The notes under the pieces were generated by a model. It was not told the origin of the DNA. It saw only the letters and a list, made by a program, of their open reading frames with translations, and ran no database searches. The position numbers and the translations under genes are program-made. 64,000 bases of DNA from Dimorphilus gyrociliatus. Its lineage: Eukaryota; Annelida; Polychaeta; Dinophilidae. Below are positions 11,960 to 25,144 of the stretch, in pieces; the stretch's first letter is position 1, and every line of letters starts with the position of its first letter. The DNA lies in assembly GCA_904063045.1 (NCBI GenBank), contig CAJFCJ010000026.1:226964-290963 (forward strand), read 5' to 3'.

Positions 11960-14900
11960 TGATAGATAGATAGATATAAAGTATAATTATACAGTAATGT
12001 ATACTGCATATGCATATATTTACAGATTTATGTATGTATGTATGTATGGAATTTTATAAGAACAAATGCAATAATAATCGTGATAAATAAACATTTAATA
12101 GAAGCTTTTTTTATGCAAAAAAAAATCGTAGTTTGAATTTAACCGAGTGCTAATGATCCTATTTTTTACAGCAATGTTCACTAATAAGTTGGAAGTTTAT
12201 GATTATATCGCCCATATTGAATACCATAGTTAGATATTCCTTTAAAATATGTATTACTGTTGTTATGTTGAGGGTAGTCGTCTCGAAAACGTATTTACTG
12301 ACCACATAATTTCTCAACACGAACATATAGTATATATTTTACGTAACAAAGGGCAGTGAATAGCTAATTATATTATTTATTACGTTAACCTTATAATTTA
12401 GTAATTTTAGCTCTCGACAGAGAAATTTTAAAAATAAATTGTAGTTGTTAAATTTTCGATCAACACCTGTTGAGGACAAAGAAAAGGGAAATATTTTGTC
12501 TTTTATTTACATTTCTTCTTTTCTTTAGTAGTTCTAGAATTGGTATTACAGATTTGTAACTAGATGCAGTTGGAAAGTAAAAAAACTAGATTCAATTATA
12601 TATTAGAGCCTTTTGTTATGGCTTCTATATAGCCATTGAATAACACATAAAAGCGTCTAATCTCTTAGTTTTTGGCAAGCTTAAACACGATCATCAACAA
12701 TTCTTTCTAAAAATTAAACACTGACTTTTTTCAGTCAAGAAAATTAGTTTCCTCTTTTTAAAACGAAATTAAAGAACCTATTAATATTGGACAAGAGTGG
12801 TGTTGCTATTGACTGCAGAGAGACCAGAGGCGTCTTGATTGAAATGTATACTAAGTAAAAGATATAGAAGAAAGAAAAAAATTCTGTATAAAAAAAATCA
12901 CATCAGCGAGATCGCGTTCCTCGTAGTCAACGGCTACGAACGACAACAAACCCAACTGTGAAAGAATAAATAGAGACTGAAGCTGTAATTTTTGAACGTT
13001 GGGCAGGTGAGAGAAACGCTAGCGTCTGTTACTGTGGGTTCTCGTCGCTCATTACGATCGCCTTTGATGGCACCATGATACGCTTAATGAGCGACTGACC
13101 TCCTACAGAGTACCAAAGCGCTGGCGAACGAGTACATCACGGCCTAAAGTTAGCAGCGTCTAACCAACGTGTAGACGCTTTCCCCGCTCATTTCCTGCGC
13201 AGAGTGCACGCATCGCAGCTGTAAAACAATCGATATGTTCGATATGTTTTGGTTTTGAGGCAATCAATGGTGCCAGCTGACTGTCGTTTATCAGCTTAAT
13301 AACAATCACAAAACTACATTCGCCCAACCTCAAAACGCCTCAATTACTAGCAATTGGTGCAAACGCACCATCAGACTGGCGCCATTAGACGCTTGTTGTC
13401 CTGACAACGCTTGTAAACATTGCCCGTTAAGCTTATGAAAGTATGCTGATTCAGTAGCGGCAGCGGCCAACTTTTATTGTAGAATATTGTTACATTGCAT
13501 GTATTTAGCTATAGCGTTGTTTTGTTTATTGTATACGTCAAATATAGACTTCTATGTCATTCTTCTTGGTACATTCAATTTTTAAATTATCATTAAAAAG
13601 AACAAAGGCAATAAAACGATAATCGCAAATTTTTAACGGTTAGCGGAATTCTAAATATTAACGCATATTCTACTCTATTTTCTGTAAATTTTAGATTATA
13701 ATAAAGCTACATAAAAACATGACATCGCCTTATTTTATTATTGAAAACGTGCGAGATTATTATGATTATTCAAGCTATTGGCAAGCGCCAACAGTCAGTC
13801 TATTGTGCGCGTACAGTTGAACTATTGCAGTAGCCATGGCGTTCAAGCGCACCGTCATTGTGTTTCAACACGGGCGCTCACGCAAAAATATATTACGGAG
13901 GGGGGCCCCGTTTTTTCGAAATGCAATTAACGTACGGTCGAACATAGCCATTCCATTTTAAATTCTTTGTCTATAACACGTGGTGCCAGCGTCGCCGTGC
14001 ACCGTTTCACTATTAAACAAAAAGAAAAAAAAAAGCGTCAGACTGCGCGATGCATCGTGGCGTGACAGCTGTTACCAAGCCAGCCGTAACAGCAGAAACA
14101 GCAGCAGTAACAGCAGAAAAATCGGTAAACAATTCAAAAACAACAGTAATACCGCGACCGGTTTTGAACAGCAGCAAACATCAGCAAAACAACGTCCAGC
14201 CGAAAGGAAATTGCGATTTTCAAGGTGGCTACACTCGAAAATGAAGTAGCGCCGGTTCGGAGCATATTGCTCGCGGACAAATACAACTTCAAGTATACGC
14301 AGCACACATGCATACAGAATTTTAATAAGGAAATTCAAGTAGAATAAGGAAACCGTCCTCGCCGTGACGAAGAGTAGCCATGCATGCCGTATTTTTCCTG
14401 AAAGACGCGCACAAATCGGATGGTAATTTTCTTAGCGTTTCGCCTCAATCCCAAATCTCTCATCATATTTGTGCATTGCGTCTCTGGCGATTGTCGCACC
14501 CACTTTTACTAGACGGCATAGGCGCACCCGTTATCAGACGCCACAAGGGCCAAATAGCAAAAGTTGGCCGTCTAGATAAAGCCAAACTGGTGCACGTAAG
14601 CAACGAGATAGACATGCAGAGGGCGGGTGGCAACCGTTTAACAGGCGAAGGGTGTGTCCAGTCTATAAAGACCGTGACGAAGATTTAGACGGTTTTTAAA
14701 GAAGCGAGATTTTGTAACAGTAAAATCTTGGTATTTTTAAATATTATAACGGAACATAAATAGGTCGCACCAAGTAGATTTACACAAAAGGTGGCCTTTC
14801 TCGTAGGCGCAGTTACGTTTCAACATGCCCCGTTCCGGTTACTGCTTGTTCGACGCGCAAACTTTATAATCTAGACGCGTTTTTTCCCTGATATTCCCTT

Positions 14901-15106
14901 TATCATTAGCACTCGATTAAATTCGATTTGTTATTACTTGTACATAGGCTTCAACTTATTCACCTTAATAACTAAATATAAATTTAAGCCCATACATTTC
15001 TAACCTTCATGTACACATACATACTCACAAATTTGCATAAATATATATATATACTTAAATATAAATCTATGTATCTATATTTATACATATATATATATAT
15101 ATACAG

Positions 15107-15137
<31 letters not shown>

Positions 15138-16406
15138 AATTTATATATATATATGATATGTGGAATATAATGAATGTATGTATAAATATAAGTTCAGGAT
15201 AATAATAAATATTCTACAGAACTTAATGAGAGAGTAACTGTTGTAAAAAAAGGAGAAAAGCTTACTAGACTTACCAGCCAAGCGCAGAGCTGACATCCGC
15301 TGAAACTCTGGTTCTTGAAGCCATTTCCACATACGACGAAAAGTTTCACGGCCTGATTTCAGCTTCGACCACGGTTTAGGATTGCGTAACAGATCGGATA
15401 GAGTGCCTTGAGATCTACACAGAACACGCTGAGCAAATACAGCTTGAGGAATACTATAACGCTTCAATTCGCTGCTAATCTTCTGCGCCAATTCCTTCGT
15501 ATTAATCTCCTCCATGTCGTGCTTACCGTCGAGAGCTCCCCGCTCGCGAACCGGCGACATGGGCGAGTGGGCGGCGTGAGGAGAGGGCGTAGAACCGTGC
15601 AAACCGTTAAGGTGCATCATTGAGGTGTTGGGCGAATGCATTCGCGAGCTGCTAGTAGGCGAGCCGATTCCGGCTCTTGAGTATTCATAGACGGAATTTG
15701 GCGACATCATCTTCGGCTCAGGTTTTGGTGACATGATGCCATTATGTTGGCCATAAGCGGCCGCCGTACTGTAAGGAGAGGGTCCAAGTGCTTGAGGTGT
15801 TTGGTGGGCGGCATAACCGTTTGAGGCCATCATCACATTAGCGCTCATACCCATCATGTTAGATAACTGAGGTTTAACATCATAGCGGGCGTAAGCTGCT
15901 GATGTATTCATATCTACCATTGTATTCGACATAAGACTAAAACCAGATCCGCTCATATTTGGCGGTGAGGCTCCATGTCCAGCGGCAAATTTATCGCTCA
16001 CCGTCGAAATCGGAGGTAAAGGTTGGAGTGGAGTAAGAGTAGCGTAGCTGTTTGCCGACACGGCCTGATGATGATGATGGTGGTATGATGAGGGACTCAT
16101 ACGTCCGTTCAAAGTATGATAAGTTGCCGCTTCGGGAAGAGATCGGTAATCGCTGGCGTCGATCATTGCAGACACCGTTGAGGAATTACTGCCGTTCTGA
16201 TTTGTAGTCGCAGACACTGAATTAGCTGTAGCAGCGATGCCTTCCGATCGTGAAATGCTAGGCGACAGTTCGGCCGCATTCATTAAATCCTCTTGCTGCT
16301 GCTGCTGCTGTTGCGGCTGCTGACTGGCGGATGGTGGTGTGCTACCGCCAATACCGCTCGTGTCGCTGCGGATGCTTTGCTCTCCACCGCCGTTTTCCAT
16401 CGTCAT
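10579..16406 (-). CDS. onecut: Onecut (HNF6-type) transcription factor with two alternative homeodomain exons
   Basis: CUT-homeodomain transcription factor, nuclear; family roles are in neurons, sensory cells and endoderm. Exon 1 (16406-15275) encodes a low-complexity N-terminus (polyQ near residue 30, a run of five His, Ser/Pro-rich), then the single CUT domain (ELAQKISSELKRYSIPQAVF ... WKWLQEPEFQRMSALRLA), ending in phase 1 at a GTAAGT donor. Two downstream exons, at 11457-11120 and 11015-10579, each begin with a phase-matched acceptor, restore the family junction LRLA-ACxRK, encode a complete homeodomain and end in their own stop. The isoforms would be 489 and 522 aa, both exactly in frame. 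ATG at 16406 is used; a GTG three codons upstream is not needed. The 3.8-kb intron may hold enhancers. Confidence 0.93.
11120..11457 (-). CDS. onecut: Onecut homeodomain terminal exon B (proximal)
   Basis: Nearer of the two homeodomain exons to the CUT exon. It begins ACKRKDSEMPKA after a TACAG acceptor at 11458 and encodes KKPRLVFTDIQRRTL ... STVANFFMNARRRSLDKY. It has the Onecut hallmark Phe48/Met50 pair in FFMNARRR. The tail is short, with Q5H3 (EQQQQQ-HHH type) and a TGA at 11122-11120. KPRLVFTD is identical to the vertebrate ONECUT1 stretch. No minus-strand AATAAA was seen before exon A, so a transcript using this exon probably runs through exon A as 3' UTR. Confidence 0.9.
11866..11976. 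repeat. onecut: (TA)n followed by (GATA)n microsatellite
   Basis: About 55 bp of near-pure TA dinucleotide is followed at 11928-11976 by about twelve GATA/TAGA units with one interruption. It lies inside the Onecut intron. Confidence 0.95.
12030..12048. repeat. onecut: (TGTA)n tetranucleotide repeat
   Basis: Short run of TATG/TGTA units in the Onecut intron. Confidence 0.9.
15084..15158. repeat. onecut: (AT)n microsatellite next to the CUT exon
   Basis: Interrupted AT dinucleotide tract about 120 bp from the CUT-exon donor. It contains one copy of the palindrome TATACAGTATA (15100-15110). Confidence 0.95.
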
Positions 16407-19400
16407 TTTCGGCACGGCTACCGATCGATCGATTTATACTTACTCGATAATAATTTACGCGTCTTTTTACTTCTATCAACGCGCCGATCTCGGATTGACG
16501 AGCGCCTATTTTAGCTAGATACAAGCTATTTTCTATACAATTTAGCGTCCATGTTTATACAGCTGCGTATTAAATGCTGCGCAGTGTTCGATTTGCGCAC
16601 AAAACATTTACAATGCGCATGTCCGATAGTGCTGCCACAATAAAAACTCCGTAACCTTCGTACATTTACGCGTAAATCGAATTTTCGACCGATCGAAAAA
16701 AAGGCGCGCTTTTTCTTCTTTATCTCTTGCTCTTTGTTTTTTTTCTAAATTTTACTATTGCAGTTTTAGATATTGTCTATGTTAAAATACAAATGCAAAT
16801 TTAAAAAGCACTGACTACAGAGGGCGTACTCTGTCGGTGTATCCAGCGCTGTTACTATGTGGCAAAAAAGGGGAGTTAGATATAGTTTTTGTTACTTTGA
16901 AAGAAAAAAGTAGCATCTTCAAAGCGTTTATTACTACTACTAGCTGTCCTGTAGTAAAAAGAGTATGCCGCGCCACCGACGTAATAATATAGGAATTCGA
17001 TACGACGCGCGCGCTTATATCGATATTTTTTACGGCCGGGGCGACTTTCGACGAACGCATGCCAAGTAGGCTCGAATAAGTCACGGATGAGAAGCTTCAT
17101 CGCACCTATGGGACGTTTAATCCGATGTCCTGAGACCAGACCGAATGTGTGACGAGCATTGCGCGCGCGTAAGTGACGAAATCGATAAATAAAGCGTCGG
17201 AGACGACCGTGATTGCGCTAACTGCGCAAAAGGAACTGCGGACTGATGAAATTTGTCGTGCGACTGCATCTTCTTTTTATATGCATTTATATACTGTTAT
17301 ATAGTACAGAATTGGCTGCACAGTAGCACTTTTTCATCACCTCTATTTTCTTGTATTACTTACAATTCTCTTAGTTTTTAGCATCCAGAAATAACAACAA
17401 AAACGCTCTATATATATATACAGTCTATATATTTATACTTGATACCAAAGTCATAAAATGCGTAAAGAAAAGTATATAATGCTTGTATAAGTGTTCGTTC
17501 AATTAATAATAATTAGACCGCCCATACATTGAAAGTCAACGGTAGTATTATGATAAAGATATTCATTTTTTTTATTGTCAGAAACATACTGTAAAATTGT
17601 AAAATAAATTTAGTTCATACGTTATTATATTCTTCAATCAATAAATAAATAAATATAAACGTATATACTATGCATATACAAAAGTGAGAATTGAATGTAC
17701 ATTATATAGATTTCATAGACGACATTAACCTAGTAATATTCATATAAGAATATAATTTCTTTCTAATTCATGTAGCTCTACTTTTCTTTAGTCTATCGCA
17801 GAATGTGATAGAGAATGAAATAATTCGATAATGGTCCTACATAGGAACAGTCGGCTATTGTCGGCCTAATCTTCTTTCGACGAGGCCGTGACGGGTCAAT
17901 CCGGCGTGACGTCAGAGCCGTATTCACGGGGCGTCAGAAAGGAGAGACGTCGAGCGTTTTTTCGCTAATTTTCAAAGCGTGTCGAAACGCGTTTTAGACG
18001 CCGCCGGTTGAACCGCAAACAAACAACAGACGACTCGAATTCTGCTCGTCGATCGGCAAACGGCTATTGTCTAACGCCATTTAGCTAAGCTAACAAAAGC
18101 TCGCAATTCGAACTGCGAAACGTGTGAACGGCAGGCCTTCGCCGCCGGGTCCGAACGGCCGCTTGTTTGCGTAAATTGTTTGCAGAGTTTGTCGAGCGTT
18201 TGTCGTTGATTAGCCGGTAAACGAGGCGGTGATGATGCGGTTGAGATTTACGTTCTCGTCCACATGTAACTCGAGCTAAGTCGGTTATTGATAATCGTCA
18301 CCATCCATCAAGTGACGGCGTAAGGTGCCTGGCTGCCTACTTGCGTACTTCCTTCCCTCTTCCAGGCGTTTTCCCTTCTCTCTCGGCCCTTTTATAGGCG
18401 TTATACAATACCATAATATTGCATATTGTATATTCTATATACTCATTGTTCTTTTGCCCTTGCCAAACTTGCCATCATTCATCAACCTCGTCACGGACCG
18501 CTGAGTGTCTACCGCAACGGGGAGCGCGTGTTTGCGTGGCCGTAATTAATCTCCTGTATACGTATACCTTGCCTATTCGGAAGAGAGTTTGTTGACCGAA
18601 TCTGATCGGAATATTTTCAGACAATCACAGCATTGCGCAGATTTCCCTAACAATTCACTTATGAAATATTCACCTTACAATCGCGCATCATCGGTCGTAA
18701 TTTCATATAATTTACCCTGCTTTCCGACTTTTTTTGTCCCCCATAACTTGGTGCATTTATAACTGGGCGCCTGCGGCGTCTAGAAAAACGCAATTATTCG
18801 TAAACGCCTGATTTTATCTCCAATTATCGCGTCGCCGACACGTTTATACCTGCAAACCGCCGCCCACAAAGACGGCCGCCTCGCGATGCGCTCTTGATTG
18901 AAATATATGGCCGAGCAAGTGGCAATCGATTCGACCGTAATCGACTGTCGATGTCATGGCCCGCACATATACAGTACTGCATATACTCTATGCCGTTTTT
19001 AAAATAGAATATGGGATGTATACAATTTTTTCCCAATGTTTGCACAGTACAATATATTTCAAAAAACAAGCGTCCTGAATTTTGTTGTTTCATTTTTTGA
19101 AGAGGAGGAAAAATCTTCATACAACAATTGACTAATCAAGAAATAAGGAAAACGGCTATGTGAAAAACGTTATATCCAATTTTAAAAAAGATATGCAATA
19201 CTGAGGGAAAATATTTGTTAACGTTACATTTGCCTGCTAAGGGGAAAAAAATATTTTTCAAACTTGGAAAAAAGAAAATACTGCCGTTTATTTGTGTCGT
19301 GTATGTAAAAAGGTGGTTTACTTCGATCAGCAAACGATGCGACCAACGATCGATCACGTTGTTCATTTCGTCAATGATCACGAGAGTTTGTTGTGTTGAT

Positions 19401-22400
19401 CGTTCCAACTTCGATCACAACCGTGTTGCGCTCGAACTCCGATCGAAGTAAGTCGCTCTGTTTATTGAGGCTCGAATTAGTTTATAAGATAGTGGCAAGA
19501 GTCGCGCTAAAAGTTCGCCATATCAATTAAGGCGTCAATACTCCCTTAAACGATGTTACGATGTCTGATTTTATACAGTGCATGTCCTTATCAAATATTT
19601 TTACGAAGAGTTACTGATAACTAACAATCAAAACCATACTGAATGTATTTCAATTTATCATATATAAATATGTATATGTGTACTTCATCGAACAGTGCAC
19701 GGACATTTCATGGCGAGTTTTTCCGTTAGGAGATTATTCTTTTATTTCTTCTGCGCCTTTCATCAATTATAATACTGGAATGGATATAGGCTCTTATTTT
19801 ATTTTATAAATGTACTCCTTCTACATTTTGCCCCTTTATATGAACATTGAACTCTTACAAAGGTTCACATTTTAAGGGTCGTTTCTATGGTATTAGAGCA
19901 TCATTTAATGAAACGCGCCGCCCCTAATGAAAAGGGTACTCCTGGTTTCTCATAATTTCTAAGGTGACGGTGGCTTTCCTTAAATCAAAGTAAAGCGGTT
20001 GCAATGGCGAGAGAAATCACGTTTTATTTAGCATAAAATCGATGTTTAGTGTTAAGTATAGACGTCGTATATCGAACTGGTGAATCGACTTTTTGACAGC
20101 TGTATATATTCATGTAAAAGTATATATGTGTATGTGTCCTAACCTACTCTACTGTGAGGTGATAGGTATAAAGTGTTCAGGGAAGTATGATGCAGAACGA
20201 GTCCTGCCCATGACACTTCGGAAATGATTCTGCTGCACACGGCTTGACCAGCGGCTAGTCTATGCTTGATTGAGCAGGCGCTGTTTAAGAAGGGTGAGAG
20301 TTGGAGCAGGTGCCGTTTAGCGGTGTCAAATGCTCGGCTTAGCGCCCGAACGACGCTTGCCTCTCTAATGTAGGTTCTGTGTTGAGATGTCGGACGCTTG
20401 AGAGATGAGACGAGCTCCTCCTCCTTTCCCAATCTTCAAATTTACTTGCTAGTATTTAAGTATAGGCTATTCAGAGTGGTAAATGTCTTATTTTACTGGC
20501 CAATTTGTTTGTCCGTAGTCCCAGAGATAAAATAATCAATTGTGATTTTAAATTGATATGAAGTATATTTATTTCTTTAAATACAGACTGTATATCCCTC
20601 TTGGATATACGCTTTGCAGTAGCACCCAAGTGCGTGCGAATAATACAATCTGACCATCCCGCTGCGCTTCAAATGGTGGGAAGAGAGTCAGCTGCGCAAA
20701 GGTGGCCCGACTCGGACACGCTTTCTTCTTCGCACTCCTTATACCCTTGTCTATAACTCTTTTCTTTACCCGTCTACCACTCTATATACCTATATTCTAG
20801 AGCACAATCGATGTTACATCTTTTGTATTTGATACATACGCAGCATATAATACATGGACAACACGCGTGTGCTGAAACATGTCCTTTCATTTATTGTATG
20901 TAACAATATGTAAACTATATACTCTCTTTCACGTTAGATGCATAATAAGCATTTACTTCATTCAAACCAATTACACCAAGAATTGTACCATATGCTTAAT
21001 ATATTAGAACCTCAATTTCATTAGGATACAAATTCATATATGATATAGTTTCTCCAATGTACCTAGTAGAAAGTAGACTTGGTCATTGCCTCTTCATATA
21101 ATGCACATGCTTCAAAGAACAGTACGAGTAAAAGGCGATTGTCGTTATTCACTTAATAGCCTCTTGTATCGTCTACGTGCTGTAACGCTTCAATTCACAG
21201 CCTCCCATTGTAAGGTGTGCCATTTGCAAACACCGTGCGACGCGTTCATGTGTGCTCGTTTGCAGTTGCTACACCACACAGCAAATACCTTATTCCTCCT
21301 TTCGCTTTCTTACCCGACATCCGTAATAACATGCTTCCGTGTAATGGTACATAAAATCTCACACAATCTTACGAAGGCAGTAACGCCCACTGCTTCTCTT
21401 AAACAGATTATTATCACAATTGATACGGGGAATCGGAATTAGTGGTGACGGTGCCCTTTGGCTCACTTATTTGCAATTAAACTTGGATGATTCCTAATTG
21501 TGTAGAAGATGCTGCGATGAAGAAAGGGGATAAGGCAACCGTCATGGTTATTGGCTTACAAAACTAGAGTAAAAACAAGCTAACTGTTGCTCTTCGCATT
21601 GATCTTCAATCACAGTCGATGCACTCTTCTGTACACCGAGCGCGGTTATATTATTTAATAATTTCTTTATATTATTTCCCCCTTCACTTTTTCTATCTGT
21701 CCAAGAAACTAGCCAGTAATGGAAGATACGCTTTAAATATCATTCCGTGTATAATGCTATACGCAGTAATACACGTCATGCACGCATTACTTGTTACGGT
21801 TATTTAACGAAAATGAACGTTGCGCAAACGTTCGTTTAGTCGTTACTATTGATTAATATTTATCGTATATTCGAGTGCAATAATTGGCAATTGCCCTCCA
21901 CTGACTATAAAAAGTTATTCCCTCCCTTGTAGTTTATTTCCAAACTTGACAGTGAAATGAAAATTACGGGCGCATGCATATGTTGATGATCGCCTATTAA
22001 TGTCGTATAATGTCCGTTCATTGTGTTTAGTCTGCATTTATTACGACGCTCGTTAGGCGTTCGTCGGCAACGGCGCAAAGTTTGCCAACAGATCGTATAT
22101 AATCCTTCGCAAACTACGTAGAATTTTATCGGTTTGCAAGTACATATAAATTTGTGTATGCATAGATTCGTGTGTTCGTGTGTGTATACATCGCGGGCTG
22201 TAATTATCGGATGAATTATGAGTACTAATTACTTGTATGGAGATAGAGCTGATAAGTTATGCAATTGTTCATCATACACGTGTATACATGAGCGTATAAT
22301 GTGTACGTATCGTTTTTCGAACGTAACCAATTCACGCTTTTACGCTCGTTCAATTTTCGTTTCTGCTGTTCGATTTGTCTCTCTCCGACTTGCTGTTTGC

Positions 22401-25144
22401 CACTCTGAAAAAACTTCAGGCCTATATTAACGAATGTGCTTTATAGTTTCTTTTGTAGCGCGTATAGCTTTTGTTGACATTAACTGGAGGCTGTTTGTCG
22501 TAGATGAGCAAACAAGGTCGAAAACATACGAGTGCGTCTTGATCAATATTTCCTCCACACATATACACATACACATAAACTTATACTGTATACCGCATAT
22601 CTATATATACTCTGTATATAGAATAACGCTTATACATTTATAAATTATATACTTTTAATTTCTATACTTAACAATTATATGGATGTAAATGACATGTTTC
22701 TTTAGAGTTAAACGTATAGTGCAGGTTATATGGGTTTGCCCGTATACGTTAAAGTATGTACACAGTGCAGTTTGTTAGTGTTCTTTTACTTTAAGTAATG
22801 ATTAAACTTATTAAAAAATTTAAAGAAATAATACAATTAATTAATTCAAATATTTCCTATTATTGCGTTTAGATTTCATTGATTTATCTTAATTTTTGCT
22901 CACGGAAGAAATATAGCAGATGTTTGCCAAGATTTTGCAGAAGTTTTCTGGACAACAACTGATAACTATGATGAAATTTTTATCCTAAAAATATCTTTAA
23001 ACCATGTGGTAAATAGGAAAAAAATTGATTTTCTTTTTTTTTTTAATTTTTAAACATTCAAGTTGAGTTAAGGTTAAACTTCATATAAAATAGCTAGAAT
23101 ATCTAGGGAAAATATAAAGTATATACAATGTTATAGCTATATGCATAAGCCTAACAACATTTGTTGCTGTGAAAAGCCGGCTGTCACATTTGTTCAAGCT
23201 GTTGACATTTGCCGCGTGCATCTTGCTTCGTTTAATGGCCGACAGCGTGGCGAGAGCCGCTTATATAACAAAAAAGATGAATTGAAAAATAATACATACT
23301 TGAAAAGAAAGAAAGAAACAAAAGACATTGAACGGAAAAGTACGTAAAAGAATAGGCCTAGGGCTAATTATTCTCATCGATAGTCGCCAATAGATCAAAG
23401 GATCATCGGACGCTCTATGCATTCAGTTTTTTTCTGTGCGTTTTAATATAATGCTGGGAGCTTTTATGACGAACTAGTCATTGCAGCTTCAGGGGCAGGA
23501 AACGTGAAGGGTTTTGGGATTATTTTTTATAGCTGTTCGGGCACAATCCTCCACTGGAAATGGCTACAACGAATTCGGGAAATTGTGGAGAAAATCGCTT
23601 GTGAATAGCTTAGAAAATCAGAAAAATTTCAGACTTTTAGATTTTTAAATGAAACTACAAGCAGAAAATTAAAAAATTCGTATACTGTATATATATATAT
23701 ATATATAGAGTAGTGGGTAACGATTTCCATTAATCGGAAATAAGCTTGCTACACCTCTCGCCGACACCCACAGTTTCGTCTTATCGGCGCACGACGAACC
23801 GGATATAGGTGGTGCTTCAATATGTTTTTGATGCGCAAATTTGATTGGTGAGCGATGTGAAAGAGCATTGTGCGGACGAAGGCTTATCGTACAGGCGTGC
23901 GACTATTAAAAAAAGTCAATTGAAACTAAGTGATCGATGTCTGTAACAAAGTGCGCTTTCGATTAAGCGGGTGCGGAGTATATTGATGTGCATCTGCCAG
24001 TTAAACTTAATTTTTCTCTATGTCTAATCTTCCCCTTCAAAATCCAACATTAACTCTCTTGGGCTTCTATAATTAACCTTATTCGCGTGCTGCAAACTGC
24101 CCTTAAACAGGCATCTCGTTTCCTTCGCATCTATATACTTGTAAAAGCAAGGCAAACGCAATCAGCCATAGCGCAATTCACATAAAAGCGATAAGTAGAT
24201 AAAAGATGTGAATTTGATGATGCTATCGCCTTTGGCCGTCTGCTCCTTCCCGCTTTTAGCTCAAGCGCAACGTACTTGAAGTTGAAGGCGACGCATATGT
24301 TTGGCAGCCGGCGTTCAATTGTATAAAGCAGTAAAGCCGTTATTCAAGTGTCAAACTTTTATATTGCTGACTGCAAAATTCACCGCTGAACATATTGTTT
24401 TCAGTATTTGTTCAGGTGGTCGTCAAAGTTGGCTGCTGTGTTCATGCACGCGCCCCACGTGCGAATCATACGTTTCAAAGTAATATTCATAGATTATATA
24501 ATCTAAGGAGACGTGCGAAAAAAGTAGGCCATTTATAGATTTCAGTTAGTCGTTTGCGCGGGTGGAATCGAACGCTAGAAAGATTAGAATCGGATTATTT
24601 TCTTTTTTCTATTCAATTCTTTCAGTCGGTTGAAATATTAGTCTCATTGACAAGCAATTCTAACGAATAACAAGTTAAAGTTGGCGTTGTACTATAAGTA
24701 GCTCCATCTGTTGGCGAACAGGATTACTTGATTCGAATTTTAGAATGCAGGTACTAAAATATTCATATCCTATAGATGGCTCCTGTGACGTGGAAGTTTA
24801 TGATGATATACATTGACCACCAGGACTGATTTAAGAAAATTTTTTAATGAATCAAATGATTATGTTCGAAAATACAGTTAAGTTATTGTTGTACCGAACA
24901 ACAATACTAACTATGCAGTCACTCACTTTTCCCTTATGACTTTACAAAAGTTATATTGTTTATGAATGAAAATTGAAGTGAATGGTAAAATAATCGAAGA
25001 TATCGATGATTTAGGGCCTATCCCTTCGATCGATCAGACGTGTACCAGCAACATTTGTTTACCAGCTGAGAAAATGGCGCCGAAACAATTCTGCTTTTCC
25101 AGTTAAAAACGCAGATCTTCGTGTTGTTATGAAGTAAATTAACA
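16407..25144. other. 8.7-kb gene-free interval between Onecut (-) and NEK kinase (+)
   Basis: No coding region that I can support. The first part is the Onecut 5' UTR and promoter; overlapping ATCGAT sites at 16424-16433 lie just upstream of its ATG and match the Onecut-type core. A CpG-containing segment spans about 17.8-18.6 kb and includes a CRE palindrome TGACGTCA at 17908-17915. The rest is AT-rich with open frames under 120 codons that lack similarity. A (TA)n tract is at 23.68-23.71 kb. The last 150 bp are the NEK promoter/5' UTR, with AAAATGGCGCC at 25071-25081. Long-range Onecut regulation is the likely content, by inference. Confidence 0.55.
17908..17915. promoter_or_regulatory. CRE palindrome TGACGTCA
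   Basis: Perfect CREB/ATF octamer in a CpG-containing stretch about 1.5 kb upstream of the Onecut start codon. Confidence 0.35.

Larger units (their letters stand above)
11458..15274 (-). other. onecut: Large Onecut intron with microsatellites and GC-richer segments
   Basis: 3.8-kb intron between the CUT exon and homeodomain exon B. It holds (TA)n and (GATA)n repeats at 11.87-11.98 kb, (TGTA)n at 12.03 kb and another (TA)n at 15.08-15.16 kb. The stretch 12.9-14.7 kb is richer in G+C and CpG and contains a perfect 8-bp inverted repeat (13155-13162 and 13172-13179, AGCGTCTA/TAGACGCT). Short open frames around 14.0-14.7 kb have no family similarity. This is where I would look first for intronic enhancers. 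Confidence 0.55.

Noticed and set aside
13980-14249. Open frame with K-, S- and Q-rich stretches, possible small gene
   Set aside because: Lies in the Onecut intron, has no family similarity, and its composition comes from a CAG-rich repeat read in two frames.
20139-20432. 97-codon minus-strand open frame starting MGKEEEL
   Set aside because: No recognisable domain, no splice context and no codon pattern distinct from its surroundings.
24556-24575. tRNA B-box-like GTTCGATTCC on the minus strand
   Set aside because: The flanking bases do not form a T-arm stem and no A box lies at the right distance.
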